This document shows positions 27,120 to 37,580 of a stretch of DNA of 64,000 nt, piece after piece. Position 1 is the stretch's first letter, and each line of letters begins with the position of its first letter. The notes beneath the pieces were generated by a model. The model made no database searches. It was not told where the DNA came from and saw nothing but the letters and a program-made list of their open reading frames with translations. The stretch lies in NCBI GenBank assembly GCA_030426355.1, contig JAUHYQ010000001.1:1-64000 (forward strand), written 5' to 3'. The stretch comes from Gammaproteobacteria bacterium. Lineage in GTDB: Bacteria; Pseudomonadota; Gammaproteobacteria; Steroidobacterales; GCA-2729495. The translations under genes and the position numbers were made by a program.

Positions 27120-29531
27120 CTAATGAGCCCTTAAATTCTTGTCGTCCGGCGGCGTCGATTGCTGCTGCTGCTCCTCGCCGGCAGCTTCCTGAGACTGCGG
27201 AACCGGCATATGCTGCAGCGCTATTTCCAGCACTTCATCTATCCAACGCACCGGAAGTATCTCCAGTTTGTCCTTGATGTTCTTCGGAATTTCCACCAGA
27301 TCCTTTTCGTTCTCCTTGGGAATCACGACCGTACCGATACCGCCCCGGTGAGCTGCCAACAGCTTTTCCTTGAGCCCACCAATCGGCAATACTTCGCCGC
27401 GCAGTGTGATTTCGCCGGTCATCGCGACATCCGAGCGAACCGGGATGTTGGTGATGGAAGAAACCAAGGCTGCGCACATTCCGACGCCTGCGCTGGGCCC
27501 GTCTTTAGGGGTAGCGCCCTCCGGAACATGGATATGAATGTCCAGATTCTGGTGAAAATCGGGGCTGATACCGAGCACTTCTGCACGACTGCGCACCACC
27601 GTAGCCGCCGCCTGAATCGACTCCTGCATGACTTCGCCCAGCTTGCCAGTATGAATCAACTTGCCTTTACCGGGCATGACCGTCGCTTCGATGGTTAGCA
27701 ACTCGCCGCCCACCTCCGTCCAAGCCAGGCCGGTCACCTGGCCGACCTGATCGTTCACGTCTGCACGACCGTAGCGGAACTGACGCACGCCCAGGTATTT
27801 CTGCAGGCCCTTTGGCAACACGTGCACCTGTGCTTCGCGCGGGCGCAGTAGCAGGCCTTTCACCACCTTGCGGCAAATCTTGGCAATTTCGCGCTCCAGA
27901 TTGCGCACACCGGCTTCCCTCGTGTAGTACCGGATCACATCGCGCAGCGCGCTGTCGGAAATCGCCAGTTCTTCCGGCTTCAGGCCATTGGCCTTCATTT
28001 GTTTCGGTAACAGGTAGCGTCGGGCGATGTTGAGCTTCTCATCCTCGGTATATCCGGGGATGCGGATCACCTCCATGCGATCCAGCAAAGGTGCCGGAAT
28101 GTTCATGGAATTCGCGGTGCACACGAACATCACGTCGGACAAATCGAAGTCCACTTCGAAGTAATGATCACCAAAAGTGGAGTTCTGCTCAGGGTCGAGC
28201 ACTTCGAGCAGCGCGGAGGACGGGTCGCCCCGGAAATCCATCGACATCTTATCGATTTCATCAAGCAAAAACAGCGGGTTACGCACCCCCACCTTGGCAA
28301 GGTTCTGCAGAATCTTGCCCGGCATAGAGCCGATGTAGGTGCGTCGATGCCCCCGAATCTCGGCCTCATCCCGCACGCCACCGAGCGACATGCGAACGAA
28401 CTGGCGATTAGTGGAACGGGCTATGCTTTGCCCCAGCGAGGTCTTACCCACGCCTGGCGGGCCCACCAGGCATAGTATCGGACCCTTGAGTTTCTTCACC
28501 CGCAACTGCACGGCCAGATACTCAAGAATGCGTTCCTTGACCTTCTCCAGACCGTAATGATCCTCTTCGAGGATCTTTTCGGCCCTGTCCAGCTTTCGCA
28601 GGATGCGTGTCTTTTTCGTCCACGGCACCTTGACCAGCCAATCTATGTAATTGCGCACCACGGTGGCTTCGGCCGACATGGGCGACATCATTTTCAATTT
28701 GTTGAGTTCAGAAGTGGCTTTTTCTTTCGCCTCCGGCGTCATGCCGCACTCTTCGATCTTGGCCTCGAGCTCGGCAAGCTCGTTGGGAGCATCCTCCATT
28801 TCGCCAAGCTCTTTCTGAATCGCCTTCATCTGCTCGTTCAGGTAGTACTCTCGCTGGCTGCGCTCCATTTGCTGCTTTACGCGGCCGCGAATACGCTTCT
28901 CTATGCGCAGCATGTCGATCTCAGCGTCAATCAGCGACATAACATGCTCTAAACGTTCGCGCAGGCCTTCAACTTCCAGTACTTTTTGCTTTTCATCCAG
29001 CTGCAGCGACATATGGGCAGCCACGGTATCGGCCAGCCGACCCGGCTGCTCAATACTGGTAAGCGACGCCAGGATCTCCGGCGGCACTTTCTTGTTGAGT
29101 TTTACGTAGTTTTCGAACTGGGAAACGATGGTGCGCTTGAGGCCGTCCAACTCGCGCGAATCGTCCCCGCTCTGCTCTTCGATCAATTCAATGTCGGCGC
29201 TGAAATAGTCCCCTTCATGTATTGCAGTGACACGAGCGCGATTGGCACCTTCTACCAGGACCTTCACGGTACCATCGGGCAATTTGAGCAACTGCAGAAT
29301 GGTGGCGAGCGTACCCACGCGATAAATGTCATCGGCCGTCGGCGAGTCGATATCGGCCTGTTTCTGCGCGACCAGCAGGATTTTCTTGCCGGACTCCATC
29401 GCGGTGTCCAATGCGGTAATGGACTTTTCCCGGCCAACAAACAGCGGAATTACCATATGCGGGTAAACGACTACGTCCCGCAACGGGAGAATCGGTACAT
29501 GCTGCATAGACTGCTCAGATATCTCGGACAT
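27120..29531 (-). CDS. lon: ATP-dependent protease Lon
   Basis: An 803-aa cytoplasmic AAA+ protease that degrades misfolded and regulatory proteins. The N-terminal substrate-recognition domain starts [16 protein letters not shown]. The ATPase has Walker [12 protein letters not shown] near residue 355 and Walker [10 protein letters not shown]. The C-terminal protease has the catalytic Ser in KDGPSAGVG and Lys in [13 protein letters not shown]-rich tail ends the protein. A GGAGG site precedes the ATG. It is followed by a strong terminator and preceded by clpX about 87 bases away, with a small hairpin in the gap. Confidence 0.97.
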   Translation of the reverse strand: MSEISEQSMQHVPILPLRDVVVYPHMVIPLFVGREKSITALDTAMESGKKILLVAQKQADIDSPTADDIYRVGTLATILQLLKLPDGTVKVLVEGANRARVTAIHEGDYFSADIELIEEQSGDDSRELDGLKRTIVSQFENYVKLNKKVPPEILASLTSIEQPGRLADTVAAHMSLQLDEKQKVLEVEGLRERLEHVMSLIDAEIDMLRIEKRIRGRVKQQMERSQREYYLNEQMKAIQKELGEMEDAPNELAELEAKIEECGMTPEAKEKATSELNKLKMMSPMSAEATVVRNYIDWLVKVPWTKKTRILRKLDRAEKILEEDHYGLEKVKERILEYLAVQLRVKKLKGPILCLVGPPGVGKTSLGQSIARSTNRQFVRMSLGGVRDEAEIRGHRRTYIGSMPGKILQNLAKVGVRNPLFLLDEIDKMSMDFRGDPSSALLEVLDPEQNSTFGDHYFEVDFDLSDVMFVCTANSMNIPAPLLDRMEVIRIPGYTEDEKLNIARRYLLPKQMKANGLKPEELAISDSALRDVIRYYTREAGVRNLEREIAKICRKVVKGLLLRPREAQVHVLPKGLQKYLGVRQFRYGRADVNDQVGQVTGLAWTEVGGELLTIEATVMPGKGKLIHTGKLGEVMQESIQAAATVVRSRAEVLGISPDFHQNLDIHIHVPEGATPKDGPSAGVGMCAALVSSITNIPVRSDVAMTGEITLRGEVLPIGGLKEKLLAAHRGGIGTVVIPKENEKDLVEIPKNIKDKLEILPVRWIDEVLEIALQHMPVPQSQEAAGEEQQQQSTPPDDKNLRAH

Positions 29532-29569
29532 GCTTGCCTCCGTTCAGAAGTCCTTTCACGCGGCAGACA

Positions 29570-29585
29570 GAGGGCCGCTGCCCTC
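29570..29585 (-). repeat. Short hairpin in the lon leader
   Basis: GAGGGC-CGCT-GCCCTC forms a six-pair stem with a four-base loop between clpX and lon, about 40 bases before the lon ATG. It has no T run. It may be an RNA structure in the leader; no function can be read. Confidence 0.35.
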
Positions 29586-29618
29586 CCTGCATTTTTTCAG
29601 GCCGGCCTTTAGCTCTCG

Positions 29619-30935
29619 CTAATGCAGGTCTGAACCGGTCGGACGCGGCTTTGCCGCCTCCTCAGCCTGGGCCTGCTGCGCGTCTTCCGACTCGTAGATG
29701 ACGTAGGGCTTGGTTTCGCCGTTAACCACACCTTCATCGACCACCACTTTGGTCGCATTCAGCATGCTCGGCAGGTCATACATGGTGTCTAAAAGCACAC
29801 TTTCAAGGATCGTGCGCAGACCGCGGGCGCCTGTTTTGCGTTCCATCGCTCGTTTGGCTATTGCCCGCAGGGCGTCATCGCGGAATTCGAGATCCACACC
29901 CTCCATTTCGAACAGTTTCTGATACTGCTTGGTCAGCGCATTGCGCGGCTCCACCAATATGGTGACCAGAGCGTCTTCATCCAGTTCCGTGAGCGTGGCC
30001 ACCACCGGCAAACGCCCGACAAATTCAGGAATCAGGCCGAAACGGATCAAATCCTCCGGTTCGACGTCGCTCAGCAATTCACCAACACTGGCCTCTTCTT
30101 CACCAGACTTGATTTCCGCCACAAAGCCGATGCCGGCTTTTTCTGAGCGGTTCTGAATGATCTTTTCCAGCCCCGCAAAAGCCCCACCCACCACGAACAG
30201 AATATTGCTGGTATCAACCTGCAAAAACTCCTGCTGCGGGTGCTTGCGACCCCCTTGCGGCGGCACCGAAGCGATGGTGCCCTCGATCAGCTTCAGCAAT
30301 GCCTGTTGCACGCCCTCACCCGAAACGTCACGGGTAATTGACGGGTTGTCTGACTTGCGCGAAATCTTATCGATCTCATCAATGTACACAATGCCGGTTT
30401 GCGCTTTATCAACATCGTAGTCGCACTTTTGCAACAATTTTTGAATGATGTTTTCGACATCCTCACCAACGTAACCTGCCTCTGTCAGCGTGGTGGCATC
30501 GGCGATCGTGAAGGGCACATTTAGCAATCGCGCCAACGTTTCCGCGAGCAGCGTCTTACCGCAACCGGTAGGGCCTATCAGCAAGATATTACTCTTGGCC
30601 AGCTCAATGTCGTTCTTGTCGGAACTGCGGCTGTCTAGCCGCTTGTAGTGGTTATAAACGGCCACCGACAAAACTTTCTTGGCCTTCGACTGCCCGATTA
30701 CGTACTGATCAAGTACATCGTTAATTTCGTGCGGCTTCGGCAACTTGGAACCGCTCTGTTCCGTGCGGTCATCCAGCTCCTCGCGAATGATGTCGTTACA
30801 CAGCTCGACACACTCGTCGCAGATAAAGACTGAAGGGCCGGCAATGAGCTTGCGCACCTCATGCTGGCTCTTGCCGCAGAAAGAGCAGTACAGGAGTTTG
30901 CCCTCTTCTCCCCTGCCTCGCGATTCGTCAGACAT
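29619..30935 (-). CDS. clpX: ClpX ATPase of the ClpXP protease
   Basis: A 438-aa AAA+ unfoldase that feeds substrates to ClpP. The N-terminal zinc-binding domain has [11 protein letters not shown] and [10 protein letters not shown]. The ATPase has Walker [16 protein letters not shown], Walker [12 protein letters not shown], and the ClpP-docking and pore loops in the usual places. The length is slightly over that of E. coli ClpX. It lies about 135 bases downstream of clpP, and a good internal promoter in that gap could express it separately. Confidence 0.97.
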   Translation of the reverse strand: MSDESRGRGEEGKLLYCSFCGKSQHEVRKLIAGPSVFICDECVELCNDIIREELDDRTEQSGSKLPKPHEINDVLDQYVIGQSKAKKVLSVAVYNHYKRLDSRSSDKNDIELAKSNILLIGPTGCGKTLLAETLARLLNVPFTIADATTLTEAGYVGEDVENIIQKLLQKCDYDVDKAQTGIVYIDEIDKISRKSDNPSITRDVSGEGVQQALLKLIEGTIASVPPQGGRKHPQQEFLQVDTSNILFVVGGAFAGLEKIIQNRSEKAGIGFVAEIKSGEEEASVGELLSDVEPEDLIRFGLIPEFVGRLPVVATLTELDEDALVTILVEPRNALTKQYQKLFEMEGVDLEFRDDALRAIAKRAMERKTGARGLRTILESVLLDTMYDLPSMLNATKVVVDEGVVNGETKPYVIYESEDAQQAQAEEAAKPRPTGSDLH

Positions 30936-31003
30936 TCAATACCTCTGTGACCAGCCAGGCTGGCCCGCGATTTCGCCAGTAACCCGTAAACTGACGTGCC
31001 AAC

Positions 31004-31033
31004 TATATATCACGCATCGCGCCAGCGGTGCAA
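31004..31033 (-). promoter_or_regulatory. Possible clpX promoter
   Basis: On the minus strand TTGCAC and TATATA are 18 bases apart, with TG one base before the -10 (an extended -10). It lies in the clpP-clpX gap about 70 bases before the clpX ATG. Confidence 0.5.
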
Positions 31034-31071
31034 AACACCGTTGCACAGACGCAACAAATGACTCAAAACCC

Positions 31072-31701
31072 TTATTCCGACTTACCCTTCGACTTGCTGT
31101 CGCCGGCACGCCGTTCCAGCACCGTATCGATCAAACCGTACGCCACGGCTTCAGTCCCGGACATAAAATAGTCACGGTCGGTATCCTGCTCGATACGCTC
31201 CAGTGATTGACCCGTATGAAGCGCTAACAGTTCATTCAAGCGCGCTTTGGTTTTCAGTACTTCCCGCGCATGAATATCGATGTCAGACGCCTGGCCCTGA
31301 AAGCCCGCCAGCGGCTGATGGATCATCATCCGCGAATGCGGCAAACAAAACCGCTTACCCTTGGCGCCGCCGGCCAACAGGAACGCGCCCATGCTGGCCG
31401 CCTGACCTACGCAAATCGTGCTCACCTCAGGACGGATAAACTGCATTGTGTCGTAGATAGACAGGCCCGCACTAACCGAACCGCCAGGGGAGTTAATGTA
31501 GAGATGAATATCCTTGTCGGGATTTTCGGACTCCAGAAATAACAACTGCGCAACAATGACATTGGCTACCTGGTCCTCGACCGGACCAACCAAAAACACC
31601 ACGCGCTCTTTTAAGAGGCGCGAGTAAATATCATAAGAGCGTTCCCCGCGTGAGGTTTGCTCCACCACCATCGGAATCAGATTCAGCGCACGTTCATTCA
31701 T
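31072..31701 (-). CDS. clpP: ClpP protease subunit
   Basis: A 209-aa serine peptidase that forms the barrel of ClpXP. The catalytic triad is visible: Ser in [10 protein letters not shown], His in [11 protein letters not shown] and Asp in the DTDRDYFM region. The [15 protein letters not shown] handle segment is typical. Its ribosome site (GGAGC) lies within the end of tig, whose stop is two bases away, so tig-clpP is one transcription unit. Confidence 0.97.
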   Translation of the reverse strand: MNERALNLIPMVVEQTSRGERSYDIYSRLLKERVVFLVGPVEDQVANVIVAQLLFLESENPDKDIHLYINSPGGSVSAGLSIYDTMQFIRPEVSTICVGQAASMGAFLLAGGAKGKRFCLPHSRMMIHQPLAGFQGQASDIDIHAREVLKTKARLNELLALHTGQSLERIEQDTDRDYFMSGTEAVAYGLIDTVLERRAGDSKSKGKSE

Positions 31702-31703
31702 AT

Positions 31704-32993
31704 TCAGAGCTCCATTAACTCACGAAAGGCCATCTTTTTGGTGGAAAGCTTCGCTTTGCTTTGCAAAAACTCAATCACCTGCTCTTCAAGTACCGCATTT
31801 TCGACCTGACCCAAAAACCGGGGGTTCTGCAGGTACATGTTACGCAGTTCCTCCGGTTTTTCGTAAGGCGCAACCAGCTCGTCCACCTTGGCTGTAACGC
31901 GCTCACGATCAACCTCGAGTTTATTCTCCGCAATGATTTCCTGCAGCAACAATCCCAGCCGCACTCGCTTCTCTGCAGGCTCTTTAAAAGTGTCTTCCGG
32001 CGGCGCCTGCGCGTGATCCTTAATGCCCATGCGCTCCATGGCGTCGTGCTGCATGGAATGCGCCTCCTGCCGGATCAGCACGGCCGGCACAGCAATCGGG
32101 TTCTGTGCCGCCAGACCTTCCATGACCTGTCGCTTGACCTCGCCCCGGACCTTGGCGTCGCACTCGCGCTCCATATTTTTGAGGATATCGGCCCGCAAGT
32201 CGTCTGCGGCACCGCTCTCAATGCCATAACTCTTGACGAACTCTTCACTTAACTCCGGCAGCACAATTTCGGAAACGACCTTAATGGTCAGCTCGAACTC
32301 TGCTTTAGCTCCGGCCAGTTCCGGGGCGTGGTAATCTTTGGGGAACTTGACTTTGACAGTCTTTACGTCGCCGGCTTTCAGCCCGCGGATGCCTTTCTCG
32401 AAGTCTTCCAGCATTTGCCCTTCACCGAGCACAAATTCAAAATCTTCGGCGCTACCACCTTCAAAGGGTTCGCCTTTAACCGTGCCGTTAAAATCGAGCT
32501 TTACCTTGTCGCCATCGGCGGCCTTGCGATCTACCTCCGCCCAGTCGGCACGTTGCTTAAGCAGGTTCTGGACCATCTCGTCGACCTCAGCAGGCGTAAT
32601 GCTCACTTCCGGCTGCTGGACCTTGATCTTGTCGAGGCCCTTGATCTGCACCTCAGGGAAAACCTCAAACACGGCCACATAGCTCAGATCCTGACCTTCG
32701 GCAAGATTTTCGGGCTCGATATTCGGGCTGCCCGCAGGCTGCAGCTTTTGCTGGGTAACCGCTTCGGAGTACGTACTCTGCAGCACTTCCTGCAGCACTT
32801 CCTGCCGCACCTGGGCGCCGAAATGTTGCTTGACGACGTTGGGCGGAATCTTGCCGGGACGGAAACCCTGCAGTTTGGCCTGACGACCCACCTTCTTGAG
32901 CCGCACCTGGACCTCATTCTCGATACGATCAGCAGGCACCTGCACCCGCATGCGCCGCTCGAGACCGTTCTCGGATTCAATTGAAACCTGCAT
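31704..32993 (-). CDS. tig: Trigger factor
   Basis: A ribosome-bound chaperone and prolyl isomerase. The correct start is the ATG at 32993 ([14 protein letters not shown]), giving 429 aa. The ribosome-binding loop appears as GFRPGKIP near residue 45, the FKBP-type PPIase domain is in the middle ([14 protein letters not shown]), and the helical C-terminal domain follows. tRNA-Leu lies about 30 bases upstream on the same strand. Confidence 0.96.
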   Translation of the reverse strand: MQVSIESENGLERRMRVQVPADRIENEVQVRLKKVGRQAKLQGFRPGKIPPNVVKQHFGAQVRQEVLQEVLQSTYSEAVTQQKLQPAGSPNIEPENLAEGQDLSYVAVFEVFPEVQIKGLDKIKVQQPEVSITPAEVDEMVQNLLKQRADWAEVDRKAADGDKVKLDFNGTVKGEPFEGGSAEDFEFVLGEGQMLEDFEKGIRGLKAGDVKTVKVKFPKDYHAPELAGAKAEFELTIKVVSEIVLPELSEEFVKSYGIESGAADDLRADILKNMERECDAKVRGEVKRQVMEGLAAQNPIAVPAVLIRQEAHSMQHDAMERMGIKDHAQAPPEDTFKEPAEKRVRLGLLLQEIIAENKLEVDRERVTAKVDELVAPYEKPEELRNMYLQNPRFLGQVENAVLEEQVIEFLQSKAKLSTKKMAFRELMEL

Positions 32994-33023
32994 TATAACT
33001 ACCTGTAATATATGATTTTTATA

Positions 33024-33108
<85 letters not shown>

Positions 33109-33251
33109 TGAACGCTGCCTGCCCACCTGTCGCGATCGCCGCGCGCCGACCTCTTTCGCTTTCGAGCCACTTATATAGAATATCCCGCCCGCCGCAGCGC
33201 CGGTGACCGAGCGCGCGATTATAGCGAACTCCGGACAATTAAGGACCTCAC

Positions 33252-34049
33252 ATGAACGTGGTGATTACAGGCAGTACCAAGGGCATCGGACTGGGCATGG
33301 CGCGGGAGTTTCTGCAGCGCGGTCATCGCGTCATGATTTCGAGCCGCGGACAGTCGGCAGTCGATGCGGCCATTGCAGAGCTGGCGGGCGAATTCGAAAT
33401 CGCGCGCATCGCTGGCCAGCCCTGTGACGTATCCGACAGAGCTCAGGTGCAAGCGCTTTGGGACAAATCGGCCAGTTCTTTTGGCACCGTGGATATCTGG
33501 ATCAATAACGCCGGGCGTGACGGCGAGCAGAAGCTGTTTCACGAGCTGCCGCCTGAAGACTATGTGCAAACCGTCAACACCAATTTAATTGGCCTGATGC
33601 ACTGCAATCACGTCGCATTGCGGGGCATGCATCAACAGGGCAGCGGACAAATCTGGAACATGGAGGGCTTCGGCAGCGACGGCTCAACCATGCCGCGCTA
33701 CGGCGTTTATGGCTCCACCAAATACGCTCTGCGCTACTTCACAAAGGTCTTGATTAAAGAGTGCAAGGATACGCCGGTGCAGATGTGTTATCTGAGTCCC
33801 GGCATGGTCATTACCGACATGCTGATCTCGCCGGAAATGCGCAACGGTCCGGAATGGCCGCGGAAAAGAGGCATCTACAATATTCTGGCTGATCGCGTGG
33901 ACGTGGTGACCCCCTGGCTGGTAGAGAACATCCTGGCCGCAAGTGGAAACGGCTCGGCGGTGCGCTGGCTGACCACGCCAAAGGTTATCTGGAGGTTCCT
34001 GACCGCAAAAATCACCAAACGGGATATTCTGACACCGATGGGCATGTAG
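33252..34049 (+). CDS. Short-chain dehydrogenase/reductase, chlorophyll-b-reductase-like
   Basis: A 265-aa NAD(P)-dependent oxidoreductase. The cofactor motif is GSTKGIGLGMA, then NNAG near residue 90, and the catalytic YxxxK is in VYGSTKYALRYF. The run WNMEGFGSDG and the LSPGMVITDML segment resemble the NOL/NYC1 chlorophyll b reductase branch of SDRs, which also occurs in non-phototrophic bacteria where the substrate is unknown. AGGA precedes the ATG. It is the first gene of an accessory block between tRNA-Leu and the next tRNA cluster and points toward the diguanylate cyclase gene. The true substrate cannot be predicted. Confidence 0.8.
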   Translation: MNVVITGSTKGIGLGMAREFLQRGHRVMISSRGQSAVDAAIAELAGEFEIARIAGQPCDVSDRAQVQALWDKSASSFGTVDIWINNAGRDGEQKLFHELPPEDYVQTVNTNLIGLMHCNHVALRGMHQQGSGQIWNMEGFGSDGSTMPRYGVYGSTKYALRYFTKVLIKECKDTPVQMCYLSPGMVITDMLISPEMRNGPEWPRKRGIYNILADRVDVVTPWLVENILAASGNGSAVRWLTTPKVIWRFLTAKITKRDILTPMGM

Positions 34050-34062
34050 GCCAGCACCGACT

Positions 34063-35730
34063 CTAGTGCAGCCGGGTGTAGACGCTGTAGCGATTACCAC
34101 CTGAATTCTTAGCCACATACATCGCTTTGTCGGCGCAGCGCATCAATTCTTCTTCATCGAGATTGCCGCCCTCCGCCAGCACCAGTCCGATACTGGCGAC
34201 GACCTCGGCCATCCCTGCATCAAGCGGCATTGGCTGACTGATGGTTTGCAGCAACTTCTGCACGACCTCTACGGCACTTTCCTGACTGTGAATTCCGGTC
34301 AGCAACAAAGCGAACTCATCCCCGCCCATGCGCGCGGCTGTATCGGTAGCGCGAATACCGTTGGTCAGGCGATGCGCTACTTCGATCAACAACGCATCGC
34401 CCGCTTCATGTCCCATGTTGTCGTTGACCGGCTTGAATTTATCCAGATCAATAAAGGCAACCGCAAACGGTTCGCCGCTGCGCTTTGAGTCTTTGATTAG
34501 CTCACCAAGCCTCAGACTAAATAATCTCCGGTTCGCCAGACCCGTCAGCGAGTCATACAGCGCCATGGATTCAAGCTCCTCGGTGTAGTTGCGAATGTCC
34601 TTATCCATCAACTCCAATTCGCTCGACAGCACTTCGGTCGCGTCCTCCAGCAAATCAAGCTCGTCCTGCCAGCCAATATGCCGCTTGTGATCACTTAACC
34701 GCTGCCGCACGGCATCGTAGTCTTTGTTCACAAGCAAAGGGTAATACTCAACCAGCCGATTGAGCCGGAACATCGGTCGCCATAGCACCACCAACAACAT
34801 CGAAAGCGTACACAGCAACCCGATCAGCGAGATAAATAACGACTCGCGCAGACTGCTAAAGATCGCTTCGCGCTGCTGCGAGACATCGGCGACCAGGACT
34901 ATGTAATTCTGGCCAGGTGCCGAGCCATCCTGCAGGTCAATGGCATAGAAATAGTGATGCACACCGGGCGAAGTTTCCAGTGCCGCACCGTGTTTGAAAA
35001 ATTCCGCCTGCGGCACTGCTGCAGGCAATTGTTCAAACAGGCGTAGTGATTTCGACATGTTGGTAACCGCTGCCAGCCGGAATGTCCACATACGCTGATC
35101 GGTGACCGTATTGGTGAGTTCCGACTTGCGCAGTAAGGCCAGATCAAAGTAACTGCGCCGCGCGAATCCGATCATGAAATCCGCCAACGAAGTCGCAAGC
35201 AACATCGTCGACGGGCCGGCTTCGTCGGCGAGCAAGGGAATCCCTGCGTACAAGCGGCATTGCTCGCGGCAATACACGATGGTTTCGGGCGAACCGCTGG
35301 CTTCAATATTTGCCACAAAGCGCTCCAGGCGCTTGTCATAGTTGAAGTCACCCCACTCTCGCAGGATATGCCGCTCGCCATTCAGGAAAACGGCGGCCTC
35401 AACACCCCAACTGATTTGAAACAACTCCCAGTTCTGCGCCAGCGTGCGATATAAAGAACCACCTGACAGGTCATGTTCTTCGACGTCATCACTGGTCAGA
35501 ATGATCGACTCACCAAGTTCGATTAACCGCTGGCGGGACTGGTCCAGCAATGCGCGGGAATACTCTTCCACTGCCACGGAAGTCTGGGCACCAAATTGAT
35601 TCTCCAGATTTTTGTACGAAAAGTAGTTGAACAGGCCATTTACCATGATCAACAGGGCAATAATCAGAATGGCAACACGCCATTTCAGGCTGAAAAAGCG
35701 TTTCGTGCCCTTGGAATCACCGGCGAACAT
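34063..35730 (-). CDS. Membrane diguanylate cyclase with periplasmic sensor domain
   Basis: A 555-aa protein predicted to make c-di-GMP. TM helix 1 is at about 18-38, a periplasmic sensor of about 260 residues follows (with CREQC at 154-158, a possible disulfide), TM helix 2 is at about 298-317, then a linker and a C-terminal GGDEF domain. The active site GGDEF is intact at 469-473, and an RxxD inhibitory site lies five residues before it (RATD, 460-463), so the enzyme should be active and product-inhibited. It is downstream of a barrel gene and a short PstS-like gene on the same strand, probably one operon. The signal is unknown. Confidence 0.9.
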   Translation of the reverse strand: MFAGDSKGTKRFFSLKWRVAILIIALLIMVNGLFNYFSYKNLENQFGAQTSVAVEEYSRALLDQSRQRLIELGESIILTSDDVEEHDLSGGSLYRTLAQNWELFQISWGVEAAVFLNGERHILREWGDFNYDKRLERFVANIEASGSPETIVYCREQCRLYAGIPLLADEAGPSTMLLATSLADFMIGFARRSYFDLALLRKSELTNTVTDQRMWTFRLAAVTNMSKSLRLFEQLPAAVPQAEFFKHGAALETSPGVHHYFYAIDLQDGSAPGQNYIVLVADVSQQREAIFSSLRESLFISLIGLLCTLSMLLVVLWRPMFRLNRLVEYYPLLVNKDYDAVRQRLSDHKRHIGWQDELDLLEDATEVLSSELELMDKDIRNYTEELESMALYDSLTGLANRRLFSLRLGELIKDSKRSGEPFAVAFIDLDKFKPVNDNMGHEAGDALLIEVAHRLTNGIRATDTAARMGGDEFALLLTGIHSQESAVEVVQKLLQTISQPMPLDAGMAEVVASIGLVLAEGGNLDEEELMRCADKAMYVAKNSGGNRYSVYTRLH

Positions 35731-35761
35731 AAGCAGCTACCTGGATGACGGGCTTAGACTG

Positions 35762-36988
35762 CTAAAACCGGAACGACAATGTCGCCGCCAGCATCCGCCA
35801 CCGTTTCACCTGATCAGCCGGTACCGGATTGTCCCTGTCGGATAACAACGCCGCGCCATCGACGAAGTGATAATCCACCATCAACAACCAGTTGCTGGAA
35901 ATATCCCAGCGTGTACCCACGACATGTGACTTGCGAAAGCCTGAATAGGTCGGAAACGGGGAACCCAAAAAACGTGATCCGGTCGGGTCGTCCTTATCAC
36001 CGAAAAACTCTTCCCAACGGTAAAACACCGACCAGTCGGGGGTCAGACGCTTACGCGCAGCGATGTAATACCCTTCGTTGGTGAAATCAAGCTGCGGGAA
36101 GACCCCTGTGGCCACAATATCGAAATCACTCAACGTGTATTCGCCGGTTATCGTCCAGTCGTTCCAGTTGTACTCAAGCGAAGCGATCCAGCGCGCGTGA
36201 TCCAAACTGCCCGGCAGGTTCGCGAACGGCGTCATTGTAAAAGGCGGGAACGGCAGCACCGATACACCCGATAAAGACATGTCGAACTGAAGATTCAGGT
36301 AACTGAGTGCCCCTTTCCATTGACCGCCGTTGTGTTCGTAAGCAACCCGTCCGACGATCGACCGGTCATTGGAAAATTTTGCCGTATATGCATCCAGCGA
36401 TTGCAGAGAGTCACTCTTGATGCGCGGTTTGCCCGCCCCGAGTTCCACGCTCCATTCGCCCGCATCGGTAAACAAACTGCCGTAAACCGCCAGGCCGTCC
36501 GTTGAAAGCAATAAATCACGGAAATTCTCGGTATAGATGGCCTCTGGCACAAACACCGCAGGCCGCGTAAAAGCGATATCGCGCGTCTCGTTATATAAGC
36601 CTAACGGATTCTTGAAGCGCCCCAGGCGGAAACCAACCAACGAATCCGCACTGACGGCAAACCCGCGGCTAAGAATCAGGTAATCAACATCGATTTCCTC
36701 GTATGCCTCGCCGGTGTGGCGATACATGCCCTGCCCGGTAAACTCAAGTTCCCAGGGCAATTCGGTAGCAAAATTGAGCGCCAGTTCGGTGAATTCGAAA
36801 CTCACGCTGTCATCGCTGTCGCCATTGACGTGATTATCCGTCGTATGCACGGCACCCTGCGTAATAACGCCTTGATAACGGAAGTCACTCTGCGCCTTGG
36901 CCACCATTGCTGCTAACAGCAACAAGGCGACTGTCAGCAACTTGGCTGACCTTCCCTCAGCCAATTTGTAAAACAGCGACAGATTCAT
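35762..36988 (-). CDS. Outer-membrane porin-like beta-barrel protein
   Basis: About 408 aa from the ATG at 36988 (MNLSLFYKL), which has an AGAGGA ribosome site; the ORF track uses the ATG at 37009. A signal peptide ends at VAKAQ. The rest is alternating beta strands (LEFTGQGMYRHT, WTITGEYTLSDFD, WSVFYRWEEFFGD) ending in the classic terminal strand ATLSFRF. It resembles phosphate-selective-porin-like or general porin-like barrels. The start lies inside the end of the PstS-like gene, a 32-base overlap, so the two are translationally linked. A diguanylate cyclase gene follows 31 bases on. Confidence 0.75.
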   Translation of the reverse strand: MNLSLFYKLAEGRSAKLLTVALLLLAAMVAKAQSDFRYQGVITQGAVHTTDNHVNGDSDDSVSFEFTELALNFATELPWELEFTGQGMYRHTGEAYEEIDVDYLILSRGFAVSADSLVGFRLGRFKNPLGLYNETRDIAFTRPAVFVPEAIYTENFRDLLLSTDGLAVYGSLFTDAGEWSVELGAGKPRIKSDSLQSLDAYTAKFSNDRSIVGRVAYEHNGGQWKGALSYLNLQFDMSLSGVSVLPFPPFTMTPFANLPGSLDHARWIASLEYNWNDWTITGEYTLSDFDIVATGVFPQLDFTNEGYYIAARKRLTPDWSVFYRWEEFFGDKDDPTGSRFLGSPFPTYSGFRKSHVVGTRWDISSNWLLMVDYHFVDGAALLSDRDNPVPADQVKRWRMLAATLSFRF

Positions 36989-37439
36989 CCGCCATATCCT
37001 CTCTAACATAGCCGATCGCCCCGGGCGTACTCCGCACCAGGCTGATCATTTCTTCGGCTGTACTCACTCGAATGGGTGCCCTGCCCGTGCCTGAGAAAAT
37101 CAGACGGTCCCAATGCCGTCTGAGGTTGTACGGCAACATGCCTAAATTGCTTTCACAGAAATCCATGTGGCTGGGATCGCGATCGTCCAGCACAAACACG
37201 GTGATGGACTCGCCGTCACTCCAATTGCGCATGCGCATGCCGAATATCGCGCGCAACGTGCGGCGCGCGATGAGGTCTTTATTCACGGAGGGGTGCGCAA
37301 TCACGACCATCTGGTCGGTGGAAACCTGCTCTGCAGAGGCAGTCGATACAAACGGGCCTAAAACGCTAAAAACCAACAGCCACATCAGGAAACGAATTGG
37401 TTTAAAAACTGATCTGACTGCAAGCGAACTATACTGCAT
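36957..37439 (-). CDS. Short PstS-like periplasmic substrate-binding-type protein
   Basis: A protein of about 160 aa with a signal peptide ending at ASAEQ and a single PBP-like domain. The conserved landmarks of phosphate-binding-like short proteins are present: LRAIFGMRMRNWSDG, FCESNLGM, HWDRLIFSGTGRAP and GAIGYV. Full PstS is about twice this length, so only one lobe-like unit is encoded, as seen in the stand-alone PBP-like family. No pst transporter genes are nearby. Start choice is uncertain: ATGs exist at 37496, 37439 and 37385, and I prefer 37439 for signal-peptide length. It overlaps the barrel gene, suggesting a shared function in ligand sensing or uptake at the outer membrane. Confidence 0.72.
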   Translation of the reverse strand: MQYSSLAVRSVFKPIRFLMWLLVFSVLGPFVSTASAEQVSTDQMVVIAHPSVNKDLIARRTLRAIFGMRMRNWSDGESITVFVLDDRDPSHMDFCESNLGMLPYNLRRHWDRLIFSGTGRAPIRVSTAEEMISLVRSTPGAIGYVREDMADESVAVLQIG

Positions 37440-37580
37440 TGCAAAAACTGCACGCAGAAATCTATCTACAGTGTCGATGTGCGCAGCTAACGCCATTCAG
37501 ATAAGGTTCCGGACCCGTCCCAGAACACTAAGGTGACATAAGCAGCGTCAAAAAATAGTCGATCAGTTCACGAAACGGCG

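Noticed and set aside
29590-29612. GGCCGGCC palindrome between clpX and lon as a terminator
   Set aside because: The T run lies on the wrong side for the leftward transcript and the stem is only a short palindrome; it does not look like an intrinsic terminator.
30980-31010. Sigma-54-like site in the clpP-clpX gap (TGGCAC-N5-TTTAC)
   Set aside because: The -12 GC is missing, and a better extended -10 sigma-70 promoter overlaps the same place.
32328-32984. 218-aa plus-strand ORF over tig
   Set aside because: It is antisense to trigger factor throughout; no ribosome site or family signature.
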